DNA of 64,000 nucleotides from Actinoplanes sp. NBC_00393 (GTDB lineage Bacteria; Actinomycetota; Actinomycetes; Mycobacteriales; Micromonosporaceae): the NCBI RefSeq assembly GCF_036053395.1, contig NZ_CP107942.1, forward strand, positions 8,574,501-8,638,500. Direction: 5' to 3'. The translations under genes and the position numbers were made by a program. Below are positions 53,336 to 63,313 of this stretch, piece after piece (position 1 is the first letter of the stretch; every line of letters starts with the position of its first letter). The notes beneath the pieces were generated by a model. The model saw only the letters and a list, made by a program, of their open reading frames with translations, did no database searches and was not told the DNA's origin.

Positions 53336-53368
53336 GCCGCGAGCGTACGCCCGCGGCACCGCCTCGAC

Positions 53369-55048
53369 CTACTCCGAACGCACCACGCCGAGGGCTTCCC
53401 TCGCCTGGGCGTACGCGTTCAGCACGTCACGGACCGGCGAGACCACATACCCACGGCCCACCTCGGTGATCGCCGCCCGCAGCCGTTGCTCGGCCCGCCG
53501 CCGGGCCCGCCGGGCACCCGCCTCGACGAGCGGTTTCAGCAGCAGCCAGAGCAACAGGCCGGCCAGGAGCCCGCCGAGGAGCAGCAGAGTGGGCAGCGAA
53601 ACCGCGCCGACCTCGGGGTAATCGATCTCGGGCAGGCCGAGGGCGCGCAGCGCGTACCCCACGATCAACGCGGCCAGACCGGCCCCCGCCGCGGCGACGA
53701 AAAGCCATTGCAGCAGACCGACCGCCCGCCACCAGAGTGGTCGGCGATCCATCCCGAGATCGGTCTTGGCGACCGCCCGGTCCAGCGCGTCCGGCAGGTC
53801 GTCGGACCGCGACCGGGCGGCCGTGTTGATCGCCGGTGTCCAGATCTCCGGCAGCGGCGCCGCGGCCCGGGTGGCGACCGCACGGACCGACAGGCCCACC
53901 GCCGACTTCTGCGCGGCATCGGCAGCCGGCACCGACGTACGCGGAACGATGTCCGTGGACACCGCATCGGTCTCCGTCTTCTCGCCCAGGTGCAGGCGGC
54001 GCAACGGGTCGGGCCGCAGCCGGCGCAGTCCCCGCACCAGCGGCCACCCGGTCGCCGCCGCGGCCCGGTGCCGGTACGCCCCCGCCGTGGCATCGGCGAC
54101 CGCGGGCACCCCGGCCGAGGCTGCGAGCGAGTCGGCGAGCTGCCGGACCGTCGTACGGTCAACCTCGTCCTCGGCGGCCGGCGGCCCGATCATGGCGGCC
54201 AGCTCCTCACTGACCGAGTCCAGATCGGCGGCGAGCCGGCGCAGCGCGGCCTGCCGGTCGGCGACCGTCTTCTCCAGCGAGTCCCGCAGGTCGCTGAGCA
54301 TCCCCGGCTGTTTCGCCGAGGTGGCCAGCACCGGCGTGCCGGACAGGCCGTCCTCGTCGAGCAGCCGGGTCAGGTCGTTGAGGACCACCTCGGTGTCGCC
54401 GGGGCTGAGCCGGTCGGCCTGGTTCAGCACCACGATGGTCACCCCGGCGTGCGCGCTGAACTGCGACAGGTACGCCTGGTGCAGGATCCGGTCGCCGTAC
54501 TTCTGCGGGTCGACCACCCAGACGATCTGGTCGACCAGGCCGAGCAGCCGGTCCACCTCGAGCCGGTGCGTGCGTTCCACCGAGTCGAAGTCCGGCAGGT
54601 CGAGCAGAACCAGCCCGCGCAGCGCCGCCTCGTCGTCGCCGTCCAGCGCGCTCTCCCGGACGAACCGCTGCCGCGGCAGCACCCCGACCCAGTCCAGCAG
54701 CCGGTTTGCCGGTTCCAGCGGACCCCACACGCAGGCGTGCGCGGTGCCCGTCGTGGGCCGCCGCACCCCCACCTGGGAGAGCTTGAACCGCGCGAGCGCG
54801 TTGAACAGGCTCGACTTGCCACTGCCGGTACTGCCGGCGAGCGCCACCACGGTGTGCTCCAGGGACAGCGACAGCCGGTTGCCGGCCCGCTCCACCAGGG
54901 TGTGCGCGGCGACCAGCTCGCTGTCCGGCAGGTACGGCCCGACCGCACGCAGGAAACGGGACAGTGCTTCGAGCCGTCGCGTCAGGTCGCCGGCGTCCAC
55001 CCGGTCCTGGTCTCCGACAGCGGACAAGGCCTTCTCCACCAGACTCAT
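53369..55048 (-). CDS. Dynamin-like/YfjP-type membrane GTPase (second)
   Basis: 559 residues, overlapping the previous gene by 4 bases (ATGA). P-loop G-S-T-G-S-G-K-S at 72-79, G3-like L-L-D-L-P-D-F-D (about 140-147) and G4-like N-Q-A-D (about 206-209). Two membrane helices near the C-terminus (about 435-465 and 477-500) precede a basic R-R-A-R-R-R-A-E-Q tail. This layout suits membrane-bound GTPases of the dynamin/YfjP class. Function is inferred as membrane shaping or septation. Confidence 0.85.
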   Translation of the reverse strand: MSLVEKALSAVGDQDRVDAGDLTRRLEALSRFLRAVGPYLPDSELVAAHTLVERAGNRLSLSLEHTVVALAGSTGSGKSSLFNALARFKLSQVGVRRPTTGTAHACVWGPLEPANRLLDWVGVLPRQRFVRESALDGDDEAALRGLVLLDLPDFDSVERTHRLEVDRLLGLVDQIVWVVDPQKYGDRILHQAYLSQFSAHAGVTIVVLNQADRLSPGDTEVVLNDLTRLLDEDGLSGTPVLATSAKQPGMLSDLRDSLEKTVADRQAALRRLAADLDSVSEELAAMIGPPAAEDEVDRTTVRQLADSLAASAGVPAVADATAGAYRHRAAAATGWPLVRGLRRLRPDPLRRLHLGEKTETDAVSTDIVPRTSVPAADAAQKSAVGLSVRAVATRAAAPLPEIWTPAINTAARSRSDDLPDALDRAVAKTDLGMDRRPLWWRAVGLLQWLFVAAAGAGLAALIVGYALRALGLPEIDYPEVGAVSLPTLLLLGGLLAGLLLWLLLKPLVEAGARRARRRAEQRLRAAITEVGRGYVVSPVRDVLNAYAQAREALGVVRSE

Positions 55049-56925
55049 GACCCCGATCCGGTCAACGCAAGTTCCTTCCGAGCTGTCTCGACCTCACCGG
55101 CGGCCTGGCGCAGCAGACCACCCGGCTCCACCTCAAGGCGTACCGTGCTGGTCCGCTCGGTGAACCGGGCGGCCTCGGTCTCGAGCAGCTCGTCCACCCG
55201 GGCGAGCAACTCGGTCCGGGCCCGCGCGGCGAGGGTCCGGATCGCCTGGTCCCCGAAGACCGCCTCGAGCACCTTCTGCGCGGCGACCGCGCTACCGGCG
55301 CCGGCCGCGACCTCCAGGCCGGTCGGGATGAACGCGGTGGTGGTGAACACGGCGATCATGACCGCGAGCCCGGCGCCGTTCACCGCGTACGCCGCGCCGC
55401 GTGCGACGGTCCGCTTGTCCGCGGCTTCCCGCCGGACCAGGTCGAGCACCCACTGCTGCCAGTCGCGGACCAGCCGGTCGGCGCGTTGCGGCAGGTCGGC
55501 GGAGGCATGCTGCAGGTCGGGGAGCAGCAGACCGGCGCCGGCCGGGTGCGCGTGCCAAGCCGAGTACGCCTGCTCGGCCGCGTCCGCCGCGACCCCGCGC
55601 AGCAGTGTGACCAGCTGGGACTCCATCGCGATCTGAAGGTTGCGACCCGGAGCCGGCCGGCCGATGAGCGCGGCCACCAACCGGTCCCGCAGGTGCCCCA
55701 CCCGCGACTCCAGGCTGCGCAGGAACTCGCCGGTGCCGATGAACTCCTGCCAGCGGGCCAGCACCTCACCGCGGAGCAGCCGGCCGTCCTGCAAGCCCTC
55801 CTCGGTGGTCCGCCGAGCGTTCCGGTACGCCGCCTCGACCCGCTCGTCCAGGTGCTGTGCCGTGCGGATCTGCTCGTCGGCGGCGTCGGCCAGCCCGTTC
55901 AGTGCGGGCGCGAGCGCGCCGAGCGCACCGTCCAGCGTCTGCCGGACCACCGCCGAGCGGGCGTTCGCGTCCACCGCGAGCTTGGCGAACCACAGCCGCA
56001 TCGGCCCGATCGCCGCGTCCGGCAGCAGCCCACGATCGTCCAGCTCGGTCTCCGGCAGCACGAAGAGCGGCGCGGCGCCGAGGTCGTGCGCGGTGAGCAT
56101 CTCGCCGAGATGCGCGGAGACCTCGGCGGCCGCGTCGACCGGCACCCGGTCCAGCACGAGCGCGATCACGGTGCCGCGGAGCCGGGCCGTCTTGAGCAGT
56201 TCCCAGGGGACGGCGTCCGCGTACCGCGCCGCGGTGGTGACGAAGAGCCACAGGTCCGCAGCGGCCAGCAGTTGCGCCGCGAGCTTGCGGTTGTGGTCCA
56301 CCACCGAGTCGACGTCCGGTGCGTCGAGCAGGGCCAGACCGGGACCGATGGTCGGGGCGGGCACGACCTGGAGCGCGTTCGGATCGGTGCTCGGCTCGCC
56401 GGTCCGGGTGAGGCCGGGCAGCAGGCCGCCGCGCCCGAACCAGCCCACGTCGTCCGGGTGGGTCACCAGCACCGGGGAGCGGGTGGTCGGGCGGAGCACG
56501 CCGGCGCTGCTCACCGGCGCCTGAACCAGGCTGTTGACCAGGGTCGACTTCCCTGCCCCGGTGGAGCCGCCGACCACTACGAGCAGGGGGGCGTCGAGCC
56601 GGGCGAGGCGGGGTAGCAGGTAGTCGTCGACCTGGGCGTGCAGGGCCGCGCCGACCTTTCGGGCCTCCTCCGCGGAGGGCAGCACCAACGGATACGAGAC
56701 AGCACCGAGCGCGGCGCGCAGCCGGCTGAGGGCGGTTGCGAGCCGGCTGACAGCGGGTGGGGGCTCCACTGGCCGGGGACTGTTCTGCTCGTTCACCGGA
56801 CGGGTCCGTCCCATCCCCGTACGCTCTGATGGGCCACTTTCGGCCACGTTGACCTGGTCTTTCTCATCCGATACGGCGGGGACGGCGGATAGGGCCGACG
56901 GTCCGACCGCGTCTCCGTGCGTCAT
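55045..56925 (-). CDS. Dynamin-family GTPase (first)
   Basis: About 626 residues from ATG at 56925; starts at 56985 and 56814 are alternatives and none has a strong ribosome site. P-loop G-S-T-G-A-G-K-S at 120-127, G3-like L-L-D-A-P-D-V-D, and a degenerate G4 (L-D-R-V-P). Long helical stalk-like region follows and a hydrophobic segment (about 520-555) that may insert in the membrane. Resembles bacterial dynamins and is first of a three-gene operon divergent from dnaK. Confidence 0.85.
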   Translation of the reverse strand: MTHGDAVGPSALSAVPAVSDEKDQVNVAESGPSERTGMGRTRPVNEQNSPRPVEPPPAVSRLATALSRLRAALGAVSYPLVLPSAEEARKVGAALHAQVDDYLLPRLARLDAPLLVVVGGSTGAGKSTLVNSLVQAPVSSAGVLRPTTRSPVLVTHPDDVGWFGRGGLLPGLTRTGEPSTDPNALQVVPAPTIGPGLALLDAPDVDSVVDHNRKLAAQLLAAADLWLFVTTAARYADAVPWELLKTARLRGTVIALVLDRVPVDAAAEVSAHLGEMLTAHDLGAAPLFVLPETELDDRGLLPDAAIGPMRLWFAKLAVDANARSAVVRQTLDGALGALAPALNGLADAADEQIRTAQHLDERVEAAYRNARRTTEEGLQDGRLLRGEVLARWQEFIGTGEFLRSLESRVGHLRDRLVAALIGRPAPGRNLQIAMESQLVTLLRGVAADAAEQAYSAWHAHPAGAGLLLPDLQHASADLPQRADRLVRDWQQWVLDLVRREAADKRTVARGAAYAVNGAGLAVMIAVFTTTAFIPTGLEVAAGAGSAVAAQKVLEAVFGDQAIRTLAARARTELLARVDELLETEAARFTERTSTVRLEVEPGGLLRQAAGEVETARKELALTGSGS

Positions 56926-57127
56926 CACGGATTTTGCTTCGGTTTTCCGCGGCGGGGTTGGCCCAGTCACGCGTAAAGCGTGCACGATCTATGCATCCAG
57001 GACAACGGGTCCCGGTATGCCGTGACCGGACAGGTATGTAGGTGATTTTGGCACCAGCTGCCTCAGGCGCCGACTTGCGTCCCTCTGACTCAACTTCGAT
57101 TTGACGATGTGCGCGCCCGTGGCATCA

Positions 57128-57146
57128 TTGAGTCCGTTCCACTCAA
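57128..57146. promoter_or_regulatory. HAIR operator for HspR
   Basis: TTGAGT-N7-ACTCAA, matching the HspR inverted repeat (consensus CTTGAGT-N7-ACTCAAG) except at the outer bases. It lies 29 bases before the dnaK start, where HspR would block transcription. The regulator gene is the last of the operon. Confidence 0.88.
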
Positions 57147-57174
57147 CCCTGTAGTAAGTGAAGCGAGGAACACC

Positions 57175-59040
57175 ATGGCACGTGCGGTCGGCATCGACCT
57201 CGGCACCACGAACTCCTGCGTCAGCGTTCTGGAAGGAGGCGAGCCCACCGTCATCGCCAACGCGGAGGGCTCACGGACGACACCGTCGATCGTCGCCTTC
57301 GCCCGCAACGGCGAGGTGCTCGTCGGTGAGGTCGCCAAGCGTCAGGCGGTGACGAACCCCGACCGGACCATTCGCTCGGTGAAGCGGGAGATCGGCACCA
57401 ACTGGTCGATGGACATCGACGGTAAGAAGTACACCCCGCAGGAGATCTCCGCGCGGGTGCTGATGAAGCTCAAGCGCGACGCCGAGGCCTACCTGGGTGA
57501 GCAGATCACCGACGCGGTCATCACCGTCCCGGCGTACTTCAACGACGCGCAGCGCACCGCCACCAAGGAGGCGGGCGAGATCGCGGGTCTGAACGTCCTG
57601 CGGATCGTGAACGAGCCCACCGCCGCCGCCCTGGCGTACGGGCTGGACAAGGGCTCCAAGGAGCAGACCGTCCTGGTCTTCGACCTCGGCGGCGGCACCT
57701 TCGACGTCTCCCTGCTCGAGCTCGGTGACGGCGTCATCGAGGTGAAGTCGACCTCCGGTGACAACCACCTGGGCGGCGACGACTGGGACCAGCGGATCAT
57801 CGACCACCTGGTCAAGACCTTCCGTGGCGAGCACGGCATCGACCTGTCCCAGGACAAGATGGCCCTGCAGCGTCTGCGTGAGGCCGCGGAGAAGGCGAAG
57901 ATCGAGCTCTCCGCCGCCACCACCACCAGCATCAACCTGCCGTACATCACGGCCGGCGCGAACGGTCCGCTGCACCTGGACACCTCGCTGAGCCGGGCCG
58001 AGTTCCAGCGCATGACGCAGGACCTGCTCGACCGCTGCAAGGGCCCGTTCGAGTCCGCGATCAAGGACGCCGACGTCAAGCTCTCCGACATCGACCACGT
58101 CATCCTGGTCGGCGGCTCGACGCGGATGCCCGCGGTCACCGAGCTGGTCAACAACCTGATCGGCCGCGAGCCGAACAAGGGCGTCAACCCGGACGAGGTC
58201 GTCGCCGTCGGCGCCGCGCTGCAGGCCGGTGTGCTCAAGGGCGAGGTCAAGGACGTCCTGCTGCTCGATGTCACCCCGCTGTCGCTGGGCATCGAGACCA
58301 AGGGCGGCATCATGCACAAGCTGGTGGAGCGCAACACCACCATCCCGGCGCACCGCTCCGAGGTCTACACCACGGCGGACGACAACCAGCCCTCCGTGCT
58401 GATCCAGGTCTACCAGGGTGAGCGCGAGATGGCGGCGTACAACAAGAAGCTCGGCACCTTCGAGCTCAGCGGTATCGCGCCGGCCCCGCGCGGCGTGCCG
58501 CAGATCGAGGTCTCCTTCGACATCGACGCGAACGGCATCGTGCACGTGTCCGCCAAGGACCTGGGCACGGGCAAGGAGCAGAAGATGACGATCACCGGCG
58601 GCTCGGCGCTGCCGAAGGACGACATCGAGCGGATGATGCGCGACGCGCAGGACCACGCGGACGAGGACAAGAAGCGCCGCGAGGACGCGGAGACCCGCAA
58701 CCTGGCCGAGCAGCTGCAGTGGCAGACCGAGAAGTTCCTGGCGGAGAGCGGCGACAAGCTCCCCGAGGACAGCAAGAACAAGATCGGCGAGGCGCTCGGC
58801 GAGCTGCGTGGCGCGCTCGGCGGCACGGACATCGAGAAGATCAAGTCGGCGCACGAGCGGCTGTCCCAGGTCTCCCAGGAGGCCGGTTCGCTGCTCTACG
58901 CGCAGGGCGGCGAGGCTCCGCAGGCCGGCCCGGGCGCCGGTGAGCCGGGCGGCGCGCCCGGTGGCGCTCCTGGCGCTGGTCCGGCCGCCGGCGGGGACGA
59001 CGTCGTCGACGCCGAGATCGTGGAGGACGACAAGAAGTGA
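57175..59040 (+). CDS. dnaK: Molecular chaperone DnaK (Hsp70)
   Basis: 621 residues from ATG at 57175 with GCGAGGAAC upstream; an in-frame start at 57109 would run through the HAIR site and is rejected. N-terminal [30 protein letters not shown], and linker D-V-L-L-L-D-V-T-P identify Hsp70. ATPase domain about 1-360, substrate domain 370-500, helical lid to 590, then a Gly/Pro/Ala tail. Folds proteins with DnaJ and GrpE in the cytoplasm. First gene of the operon, under HspR control. Confidence 0.97.
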   Translation: MARAVGIDLGTTNSCVSVLEGGEPTVIANAEGSRTTPSIVAFARNGEVLVGEVAKRQAVTNPDRTIRSVKREIGTNWSMDIDGKKYTPQEISARVLMKLKRDAEAYLGEQITDAVITVPAYFNDAQRTATKEAGEIAGLNVLRIVNEPTAAALAYGLDKGSKEQTVLVFDLGGGTFDVSLLELGDGVIEVKSTSGDNHLGGDDWDQRIIDHLVKTFRGEHGIDLSQDKMALQRLREAAEKAKIELSAATTTSINLPYITAGANGPLHLDTSLSRAEFQRMTQDLLDRCKGPFESAIKDADVKLSDIDHVILVGGSTRMPAVTELVNNLIGREPNKGVNPDEVVAVGAALQAGVLKGEVKDVLLLDVTPLSLGIETKGGIMHKLVERNTTIPAHRSEVYTTADDNQPSVLIQVYQGEREMAAYNKKLGTFELSGIAPAPRGVPQIEVSFDIDANGIVHVSAKDLGTGKEQKMTITGGSALPKDDIERMMRDAQDHADEDKKRREDAETRNLAEQLQWQTEKFLAESGDKLPEDSKNKIGEALGELRGALGGTDIEKIKSAHERLSQVSQEAGSLLYAQGGEAPQAGPGAGEPGGAPGGAPGAGPAAGGDDVVDAEIVEDDKK

Positions 59041-59648
59041 GTGCCCGGGACGACGAGAACGACGGTCCGGTGACCGAGCGGGAAGTCATCCAGGGAGAGA
59101 TCGATTCGATGTCCGAGGAGACTTCCGAGGAGGAGCCGGTGAAGCCGGTCGGCGCACACCGCGCCCCCGACGAGGAGGAAGAGGCCCCGGTGAGCGAGGG
59201 GAAGTCCGGCCTCGGTGCCGAGCTCACCGCGCTGCGGAGCGAGCTCGACGAGCGGACCCACGACCTGCAGCGGGTGACCGCGGAGTATGCGAACTACCGC
59301 AAGCGGGTGGATCGCGACCGGGGTGCGGCGGCCGAGCAGACCACCGGCGCGGTGCTCACCGCACTGCTGCCGGTGCTCGACGACATCGACCGGGCGCGCG
59401 AGCACGGCGACCTGGTCGGCCCGTTCGCCTCGGTCGCGGAACAGCTCACCGCGGTGACCGGGAAGCTGGGGCTGGTCGCGTTCGGCGAGAAGGGCGACCC
59501 CTTCGACCCGAATCGGCATGAGGCGGTCGCGCACCAGACGTCCGCGGACGTCACCGAGCCGACCTGCGTCGAGGTGATGCGTCGCGGCTACACGCTGGGC
59601 GAGCGGCTGCTGCGCCCGGCGATGGTCGCGGTCGCCGATCCGGAGTGA
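59037..59648 (+). CDS. grpE: Nucleotide exchange factor GrpE
   Basis: 203 residues from GTG at 59037, overlapping the dnaK stop (GTGA). Acidic N-terminus, long coiled-coil segment (about 60-95, with Y-A-N-Y-R-K-R) and a C-terminal beta domain with P-N-R-H-E-A-V and [16 protein letters not shown]. Exchanges ADP for ATP on DnaK. A strong hairpin lies between it and dnaJ. Confidence 0.96.
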   Translation: MSARDDENDGPVTEREVIQGEIDSMSEETSEEEPVKPVGAHRAPDEEEEAPVSEGKSGLGAELTALRSELDERTHDLQRVTAEYANYRKRVDRDRGAAAEQTTGAVLTALLPVLDDIDRAREHGDLVGPFASVAEQLTAVTGKLGLVAFGEKGDPFDPNRHEAVAHQTSADVTEPTCVEVMRRGYTLGERLLRPAMVAVADPE

Positions 59649-59661
59649 ATCTGGTGATCAT

Positions 59662-59693
59662 GTCCCGCCCGCCGGTTCGCCGGCGGGCGGGAC
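59662..59693 (+). promoter_or_regulatory. Perfect UUCG hairpin between grpE and dnaJ
   Basis: GTCCCGCCCGCCGG pairs perfectly over 14 bp with CCGGCGGGCGGGAC around a TTCG tetraloop. It starts 14 bases after the grpE stop, ends 32 before the dnaJ start, and is not followed by a T tract. Probably an RNA-processing, attenuation or stability element. Confidence 0.75.
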
Positions 59694-59724
59694 AGTACCC
59701 ACAGTCGAGGAGGAGGTGGACTGA

Positions 59725-60921
59725 ATGAGCTCGAAGGACTGGCTCGAGAAGGACTTCTACGCCGTGCTGGGCGTGACCAAGTCCGCCTCACCCGACGAGA
59801 TCAAGAAGGCGTACCGGAAGCTCGCCCGGGACCTGCATCCCGACCGCAACCCTGGCAACAAGGAGGCGGAGGAGAAGTTCAAGGCGGCGTCCGAGGCCTA
59901 CGACGTGCTCGCCGACGACAAGAAGCGCAAAGAGTACGACGAGATGCGCTCGCTCTTCGGCTCGGGCGCGTTCCGTCGTGGCGCGCGTACCGGTGGGGGC
60001 GCCCAGTTCGACCCGTCGGACCTGTTCGGCGGGTTCTCCGGGGCGGGCGGCGCCGCGGGCGCCGACCGCCGGTTCGGCGGCAGCGGCTTCTCCGACATCT
60101 TCAGCTCGATCTTCTCCGGTGGTGGCGGGGGAGCCGGGCCGGCGACGCGACGCGGACCGCAGCGCGGCCGCGACGTCGAGACCGAGGTGACGCTGGACTT
60201 CGCCCAGGCGGTACGCGGCACCACCCTGCCGCTCACCCTGCGGACCCCCGGTGCCTGTGACACCTGCCGGGGTTCCGGCGCCAAGCCGGGAACCACCCCG
60301 CGGGCCTGCGCGAAATGCCAGGGCACCGGCCTGATCTCCAGCAACCAGGGCTCGTTCAGCTTCTCCGAGCCGTGCCGGGACTGCCAGGGCTCCGGCAGCA
60401 TCGTGGACGAGAAGTGCCCGGAGTGCCGGGGCACCGGCGGGGTCACCAAGACCCGGACGATCAACGTGCGTTTCCCGGCCGGGGTGGCCGACGGCCAGCG
60501 GATCCGGCTCAGCGGCCGGGGCGAGCCGGGCGACCGCGGCGGACCGGCCGGCGACCTGTACGTGCAGGTCAAGGTGCGGCCCGACGACCTCTTCGGGCGC
60601 AGCGGCGACGACCTCACGCTGACCGTGCCGATCAGCATGGCCGAGGCGGTGCTCGGCGCCGACCTGCGGGTGCCCACCCTGGACAGCCCGGTCACGCTGC
60701 GGGTCCCACCGGGTACGCCGAGCGGCCGCAAACTGCGGGCCCGGGGCAAGGGTGTGGTCCGCAAGGAGGGGCAGGCGGGTGACCTGATCGTCACCGTCGA
60801 GGTACAGATCCCGGCCGGCGTGACCGGCGAGGCCCGGGACGCGTTGGAGAAGTTCGCGAAGCTCACCCCGCCGCCGGCGCGGGACCGGCTCGAGGCGCGG
60901 GTGCGCAAAGCCGCTGGTTAG
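59725..60921 (+). CDS. dnaJ: Co-chaperone DnaJ (type I)
   Basis: 398 residues from ATG at 59725, behind GAGGAGGTGGACTGA. J domain (residues 10-72) with H-P-D, a Gly/Phe-rich region (about 75-140), four C-x-x-C-x-G-x-G zinc motifs (about 174-238) and C-terminal substrate-binding domains. Stimulates DnaK ATPase and delivers clients. Actinomycetes often have two dnaJ genes; this is the one of the dnaK operon. Confidence 0.96.
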   Translation: MSSKDWLEKDFYAVLGVTKSASPDEIKKAYRKLARDLHPDRNPGNKEAEEKFKAASEAYDVLADDKKRKEYDEMRSLFGSGAFRRGARTGGGAQFDPSDLFGGFSGAGGAAGADRRFGGSGFSDIFSSIFSGGGGGAGPATRRGPQRGRDVETEVTLDFAQAVRGTTLPLTLRTPGACDTCRGSGAKPGTTPRACAKCQGTGLISSNQGSFSFSEPCRDCQGSGSIVDEKCPECRGTGGVTKTRTINVRFPAGVADGQRIRLSGRGEPGDRGGPAGDLYVQVKVRPDDLFGRSGDDLTLTVPISMAEAVLGADLRVPTLDSPVTLRVPPGTPSGRKLRARGKGVVRKEGQAGDLIVTVEVQIPAGVTGEARDALEKFAKLTPPPARDRLEARVRKAAG

Positions 60922-60942
60922 GACCATCTGGGGAGGTGGCAC

Positions 60943-61386
60943 ATGTATGAAGAGATCAGCATCTCGGTGGAACAGGCCTCCGACGCGAAGGTCCTGATCA
61001 TCTCGGTGGCAGCCCGGTTGGCCGGGATGCACCCGCAGACTCTCCGGCAGTACGACCGGCTCGGACTGGTGCAGCCGGGCCGGGCCGGTGGTGGCGGCCG
61101 GCGGTACAGCGAGCGCGACGTCGCGCTGCTCCGGGAGGTGCAGCGGCTCAGCCAGGAGGACGGCGTCAACCTGGCCGGCATCAAGCGCATCATCGGCCTG
61201 GAGCAGCTGGTCGGCGACCTGCAGCAGCGGGTGGCCGAGCTGGAGCATCAGCTCGACGAGGCGTACTCACGGATGGCCCAGATGGAAGCGATGCGCAATC
61301 CGTACGCCGGACGCGACCTGGTGCGCCAGGAGACCCACTCGACGGCATTGGTCGTCTGGCGGCCGCGCCGCTCTCCGGACAAGTAG
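60943..61386 (+). CDS. hspR: MerR-type heat-shock repressor HspR
   Basis: 147 residues from ATG at 60943 with GGGGAGGTGGCAC upstream. N-terminal winged helix (about 22-95) with S-V-A-A-R-L-A-G-M-H-P-Q-T-L-R-Q-Y-D-R-L-G-L and R-R-Y-S-E-R-D-V, then a coiled coil (about 85-110). Represses the dnaK operon by binding HAIR with DnaK as co-repressor (established in Streptomyces). Last gene of the operon, 21 bases after dnaJ. Confidence 0.95.
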   Translation: MYEEISISVEQASDAKVLIISVAARLAGMHPQTLRQYDRLGLVQPGRAGGGGRRYSERDVALLREVQRLSQEDGVNLAGIKRIIGLEQLVGDLQQRVAELEHQLDEAYSRMAQMEAMRNPYAGRDLVRQETHSTALVVWRPRRSPDK

Positions 61387-61393
61387 ACAAAAA

Positions 61394-61430
61394 GTAACGG
61401 CGGCCCTCTCTCGGGAAGGGCCGCCGTTAC
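61394..61430. terminator. Terminator after hspR
   Basis: GTAACGGCGGCCCT pairs perfectly with AGGGCCGCCGTTAC (14 bp) around a 9-base loop, preceded by ACAAAAA. It lies between convergent genes and can end transcription both ways. Confidence 0.85.
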
Positions 61431-61463
61431 AACTCGTAGTGACCGTCTGGACACCCAGCGTGG

Positions 61464-61910
61464 TCAGCGTCGGTTGAAGAGACCGAGCCGCCGCGGGTGG
61501 CGGACCAGGCCGCCCTCCATCCAGTCGTGGTGATCGTAAAGTTCCGGCCGGGTCAGGAGGACCCGGCAGTTGTGCGCCCAGATCTGCATCGGCTCGTCGC
61601 CGACCTCCTCGGCGCGCTCCACGAACTTCTTGAGCCGGCGCTTGCGCTGGCTGCTCGCGTTCTGGCGCACGCCGTCGGCGGCGTAGATGTACATGCAGTG
61701 CTGCGCGAAACGCCGCGCCGGGCACTGCCGGTCCATGGCCAGCTCGAACAGCGTCGGGCCCAGGACATCGCCGGCGATCAACAGGTCCCAGTTCTTCGGC
61801 ATCGTGTGCAGGGGGACCGATTCGGGGTTGTATGCCCAGGACTGCAGCTCATCCGGCCGGGGATCCACGGGATTGCCGAATCCGAGGAATGTCGCTTCTC
61901 GCACGCTCAC
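61464..61910 (-). CDS. Conserved actinobacterial hypothetical protein
   Basis: 148 residues from GTG at 61910. No signal peptide or membrane helix. Contains N-W-D-L-L-I-A-G-D-V-L-G-P, R-R-F-A-Q-H-C-M-Y-I-Y-A and a basic K-R-R-L-K-K-F-V segment. Sequence looks conserved, but I know no function. It is downstream of the hspR terminator on the other strand and may be unrelated to heat shock. Confidence 0.7.
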   Translation of the reverse strand: MSVREATFLGFGNPVDPRPDELQSWAYNPESVPLHTMPKNWDLLIAGDVLGPTLFELAMDRQCPARRFAQHCMYIYAADGVRQNASSQRKRRLKKFVERAEEVGDEPMQIWAHNCRVLLTRPELYDHHDWMEGGLVRHPRRLGLFNRR

Positions 61911-62096
61911 GCAGCCGCCTCACTCCACCGTTCACAGCTTGCGCCCGGCTCCTAACGCCGGTCGCAGTGTCGAACATCCCAATACTCTGAGTCGTCGCCG
62001 CGCAACGGTAGCGCGCTGAGTGTTCGTAGGGAAGCGTCAAGGCCTCACATTCAGATACTGGACAGTAACTTTAGGCTTCTTCTATGGAGACGCAGG

Positions 62097-63308
62097 TCAC
62101 TCCGTGGTAGGCAGCGGTTTCGCGGCTGCCTGCTGGGCTGCCATCCGGCGTCGCACGAGTTCCTTGAACCATCGGTAGTCGGGCAGTCGTGCCAGCATCG
62201 GACCGGTCACCACGGTGATCAACACGTACGCCGTGGCGAGCGGGGCCAGTCGGGGATCCACCCCGTAGACGACCGCCAGGCCGGCGATCACCACCGAGAA
62301 CTCGCCCCGGGGCATCAGAGCCAGACCGGCACGCAGCCGACCGGGCAGGGCGATGCCCACCCGGCGAGCGGCCAGATAGCCGGTCACCACCTTGGTGAGC
62401 ATGGTCAGTACGGCCAGGCCGAGGGCGGGCAACAGCACCGGGGGCATGGCGGCCGGATCGGTGGACAGACCGAAGAAGACGAAGAACACCGCGGCGAACA
62501 GGTCCCGCAGCGGAGAGAGCATCTGTGTGGCGTGGTGTGCCACCGGGCCGGACAGGGCGATGCCGACGAGGAAGGCGCCGACCGCCTCGGAGACCTTGAG
62601 CTCGCCGGCCACGCCGGCGATGAAGATGGTCAGGCCCAGGACGCTGAGCAGGAGGGCCTCGGGGTCCTTCACCGACATGAACCGGCTGATCTCACCGCCG
62701 TACCGGATCGCCACGACCAGGACCGCGATCACCGTGACCACCGCGACCCCCAGCGTGCTGAGGCCCGGGATCAGCCCGGAACCGGCCAGCACCGCGGTGG
62801 CGATCGGCAGGTAGAAGGCCATCGCCAGGTCCTCGATGACCAGCACGGACAGGATGACCGGGGTTTCCCGGTTACCCACCCGGCCCAGGTCGCCCAGCAC
62901 CTTGGCGATCACGCCGGAGGAGGAGACCCAGGTGATGCCGGCCAGGACCAGGGCGGCCTTCCAGTCCCAGCCGAGCAGTAACGCGAACGCGGCGCCGGGT
63001 ATCGCGTTCAGCAGCATGTCGATCAGCCCGGCCGGTGCGGCCGAGCGCAGGTTGCCGACCAGTTCGTCGGCGGAGTACTCCAGGCCCAGCATGACCAGCA
63101 GCAGGATCACACCGATCTGGGCGCCGATGGCGATGAACTCCTCGCTCGCCGAGAGCGGGATCAACCCACCGTGCCCGAATGCCAGGCCGGCCAGCAGATA
63201 GAGCGGGATCGGGGACAGACCGACGCGGCGGCCCAGGCGACCGAGCATGCCGAGGCCGAACAGGAGCGCGCCGATCTCGATGAGCAGGATCGTCGTGTGG
63301 TGCTGCAC
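62097..63308 (-). CDS. Cation/proton antiporter, KhtU-type (CPA2)
   Basis: 403 residues from GTG at 63308. Twelve or so membrane helices with the CPA2 pattern: P-L-Y-L-L-A-G-L-A-F-G, V-I-L-L-L-V-M-L-G-L-E-Y, S-S-S-G-V-I-A-K and the paired D in V-I-E-D-L-A. Lacks the cytoplasmic KTN domain of KefB, since the regulator is separate. Exchanges K+ or NH4+ for protons. Starts 5 bases after its regulator gene. Confidence 0.9.
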   Translation of the reverse strand: MQHHTTILLIEIGALLFGLGMLGRLGRRVGLSPIPLYLLAGLAFGHGGLIPLSASEEFIAIGAQIGVILLLVMLGLEYSADELVGNLRSAAPAGLIDMLLNAIPGAAFALLLGWDWKAALVLAGITWVSSSGVIAKVLGDLGRVGNRETPVILSVLVIEDLAMAFYLPIATAVLAGSGLIPGLSTLGVAVVTVIAVLVVAIRYGGEISRFMSVKDPEALLLSVLGLTIFIAGVAGELKVSEAVGAFLVGIALSGPVAHHATQMLSPLRDLFAAVFFVFFGLSTDPAAMPPVLLPALGLAVLTMLTKVVTGYLAARRVGIALPGRLRAGLALMPRGEFSVVIAGLAVVYGVDPRLAPLATAYVLITVVTGPMLARLPDYRWFKELVRRRMAAQQAAAKPLPTTE

Positions 63309-63313
63309 GGCGC

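Noticed and set aside
52427..55636. A 1069-codon open frame on the plus strand
   Set aside because: It lies antisense to the GTPase genes and the hypothetical gene, all of which have clear motifs and overlapping starts. The product is Arg/Gln/His/Gly-rich without domains, as expected from antisense of GC-rich genes.
57109..57174. An upstream start for dnaK
   Set aside because: It would translate through the HAIR operator, and the conserved start [10 protein letters not shown] lies at 57175.
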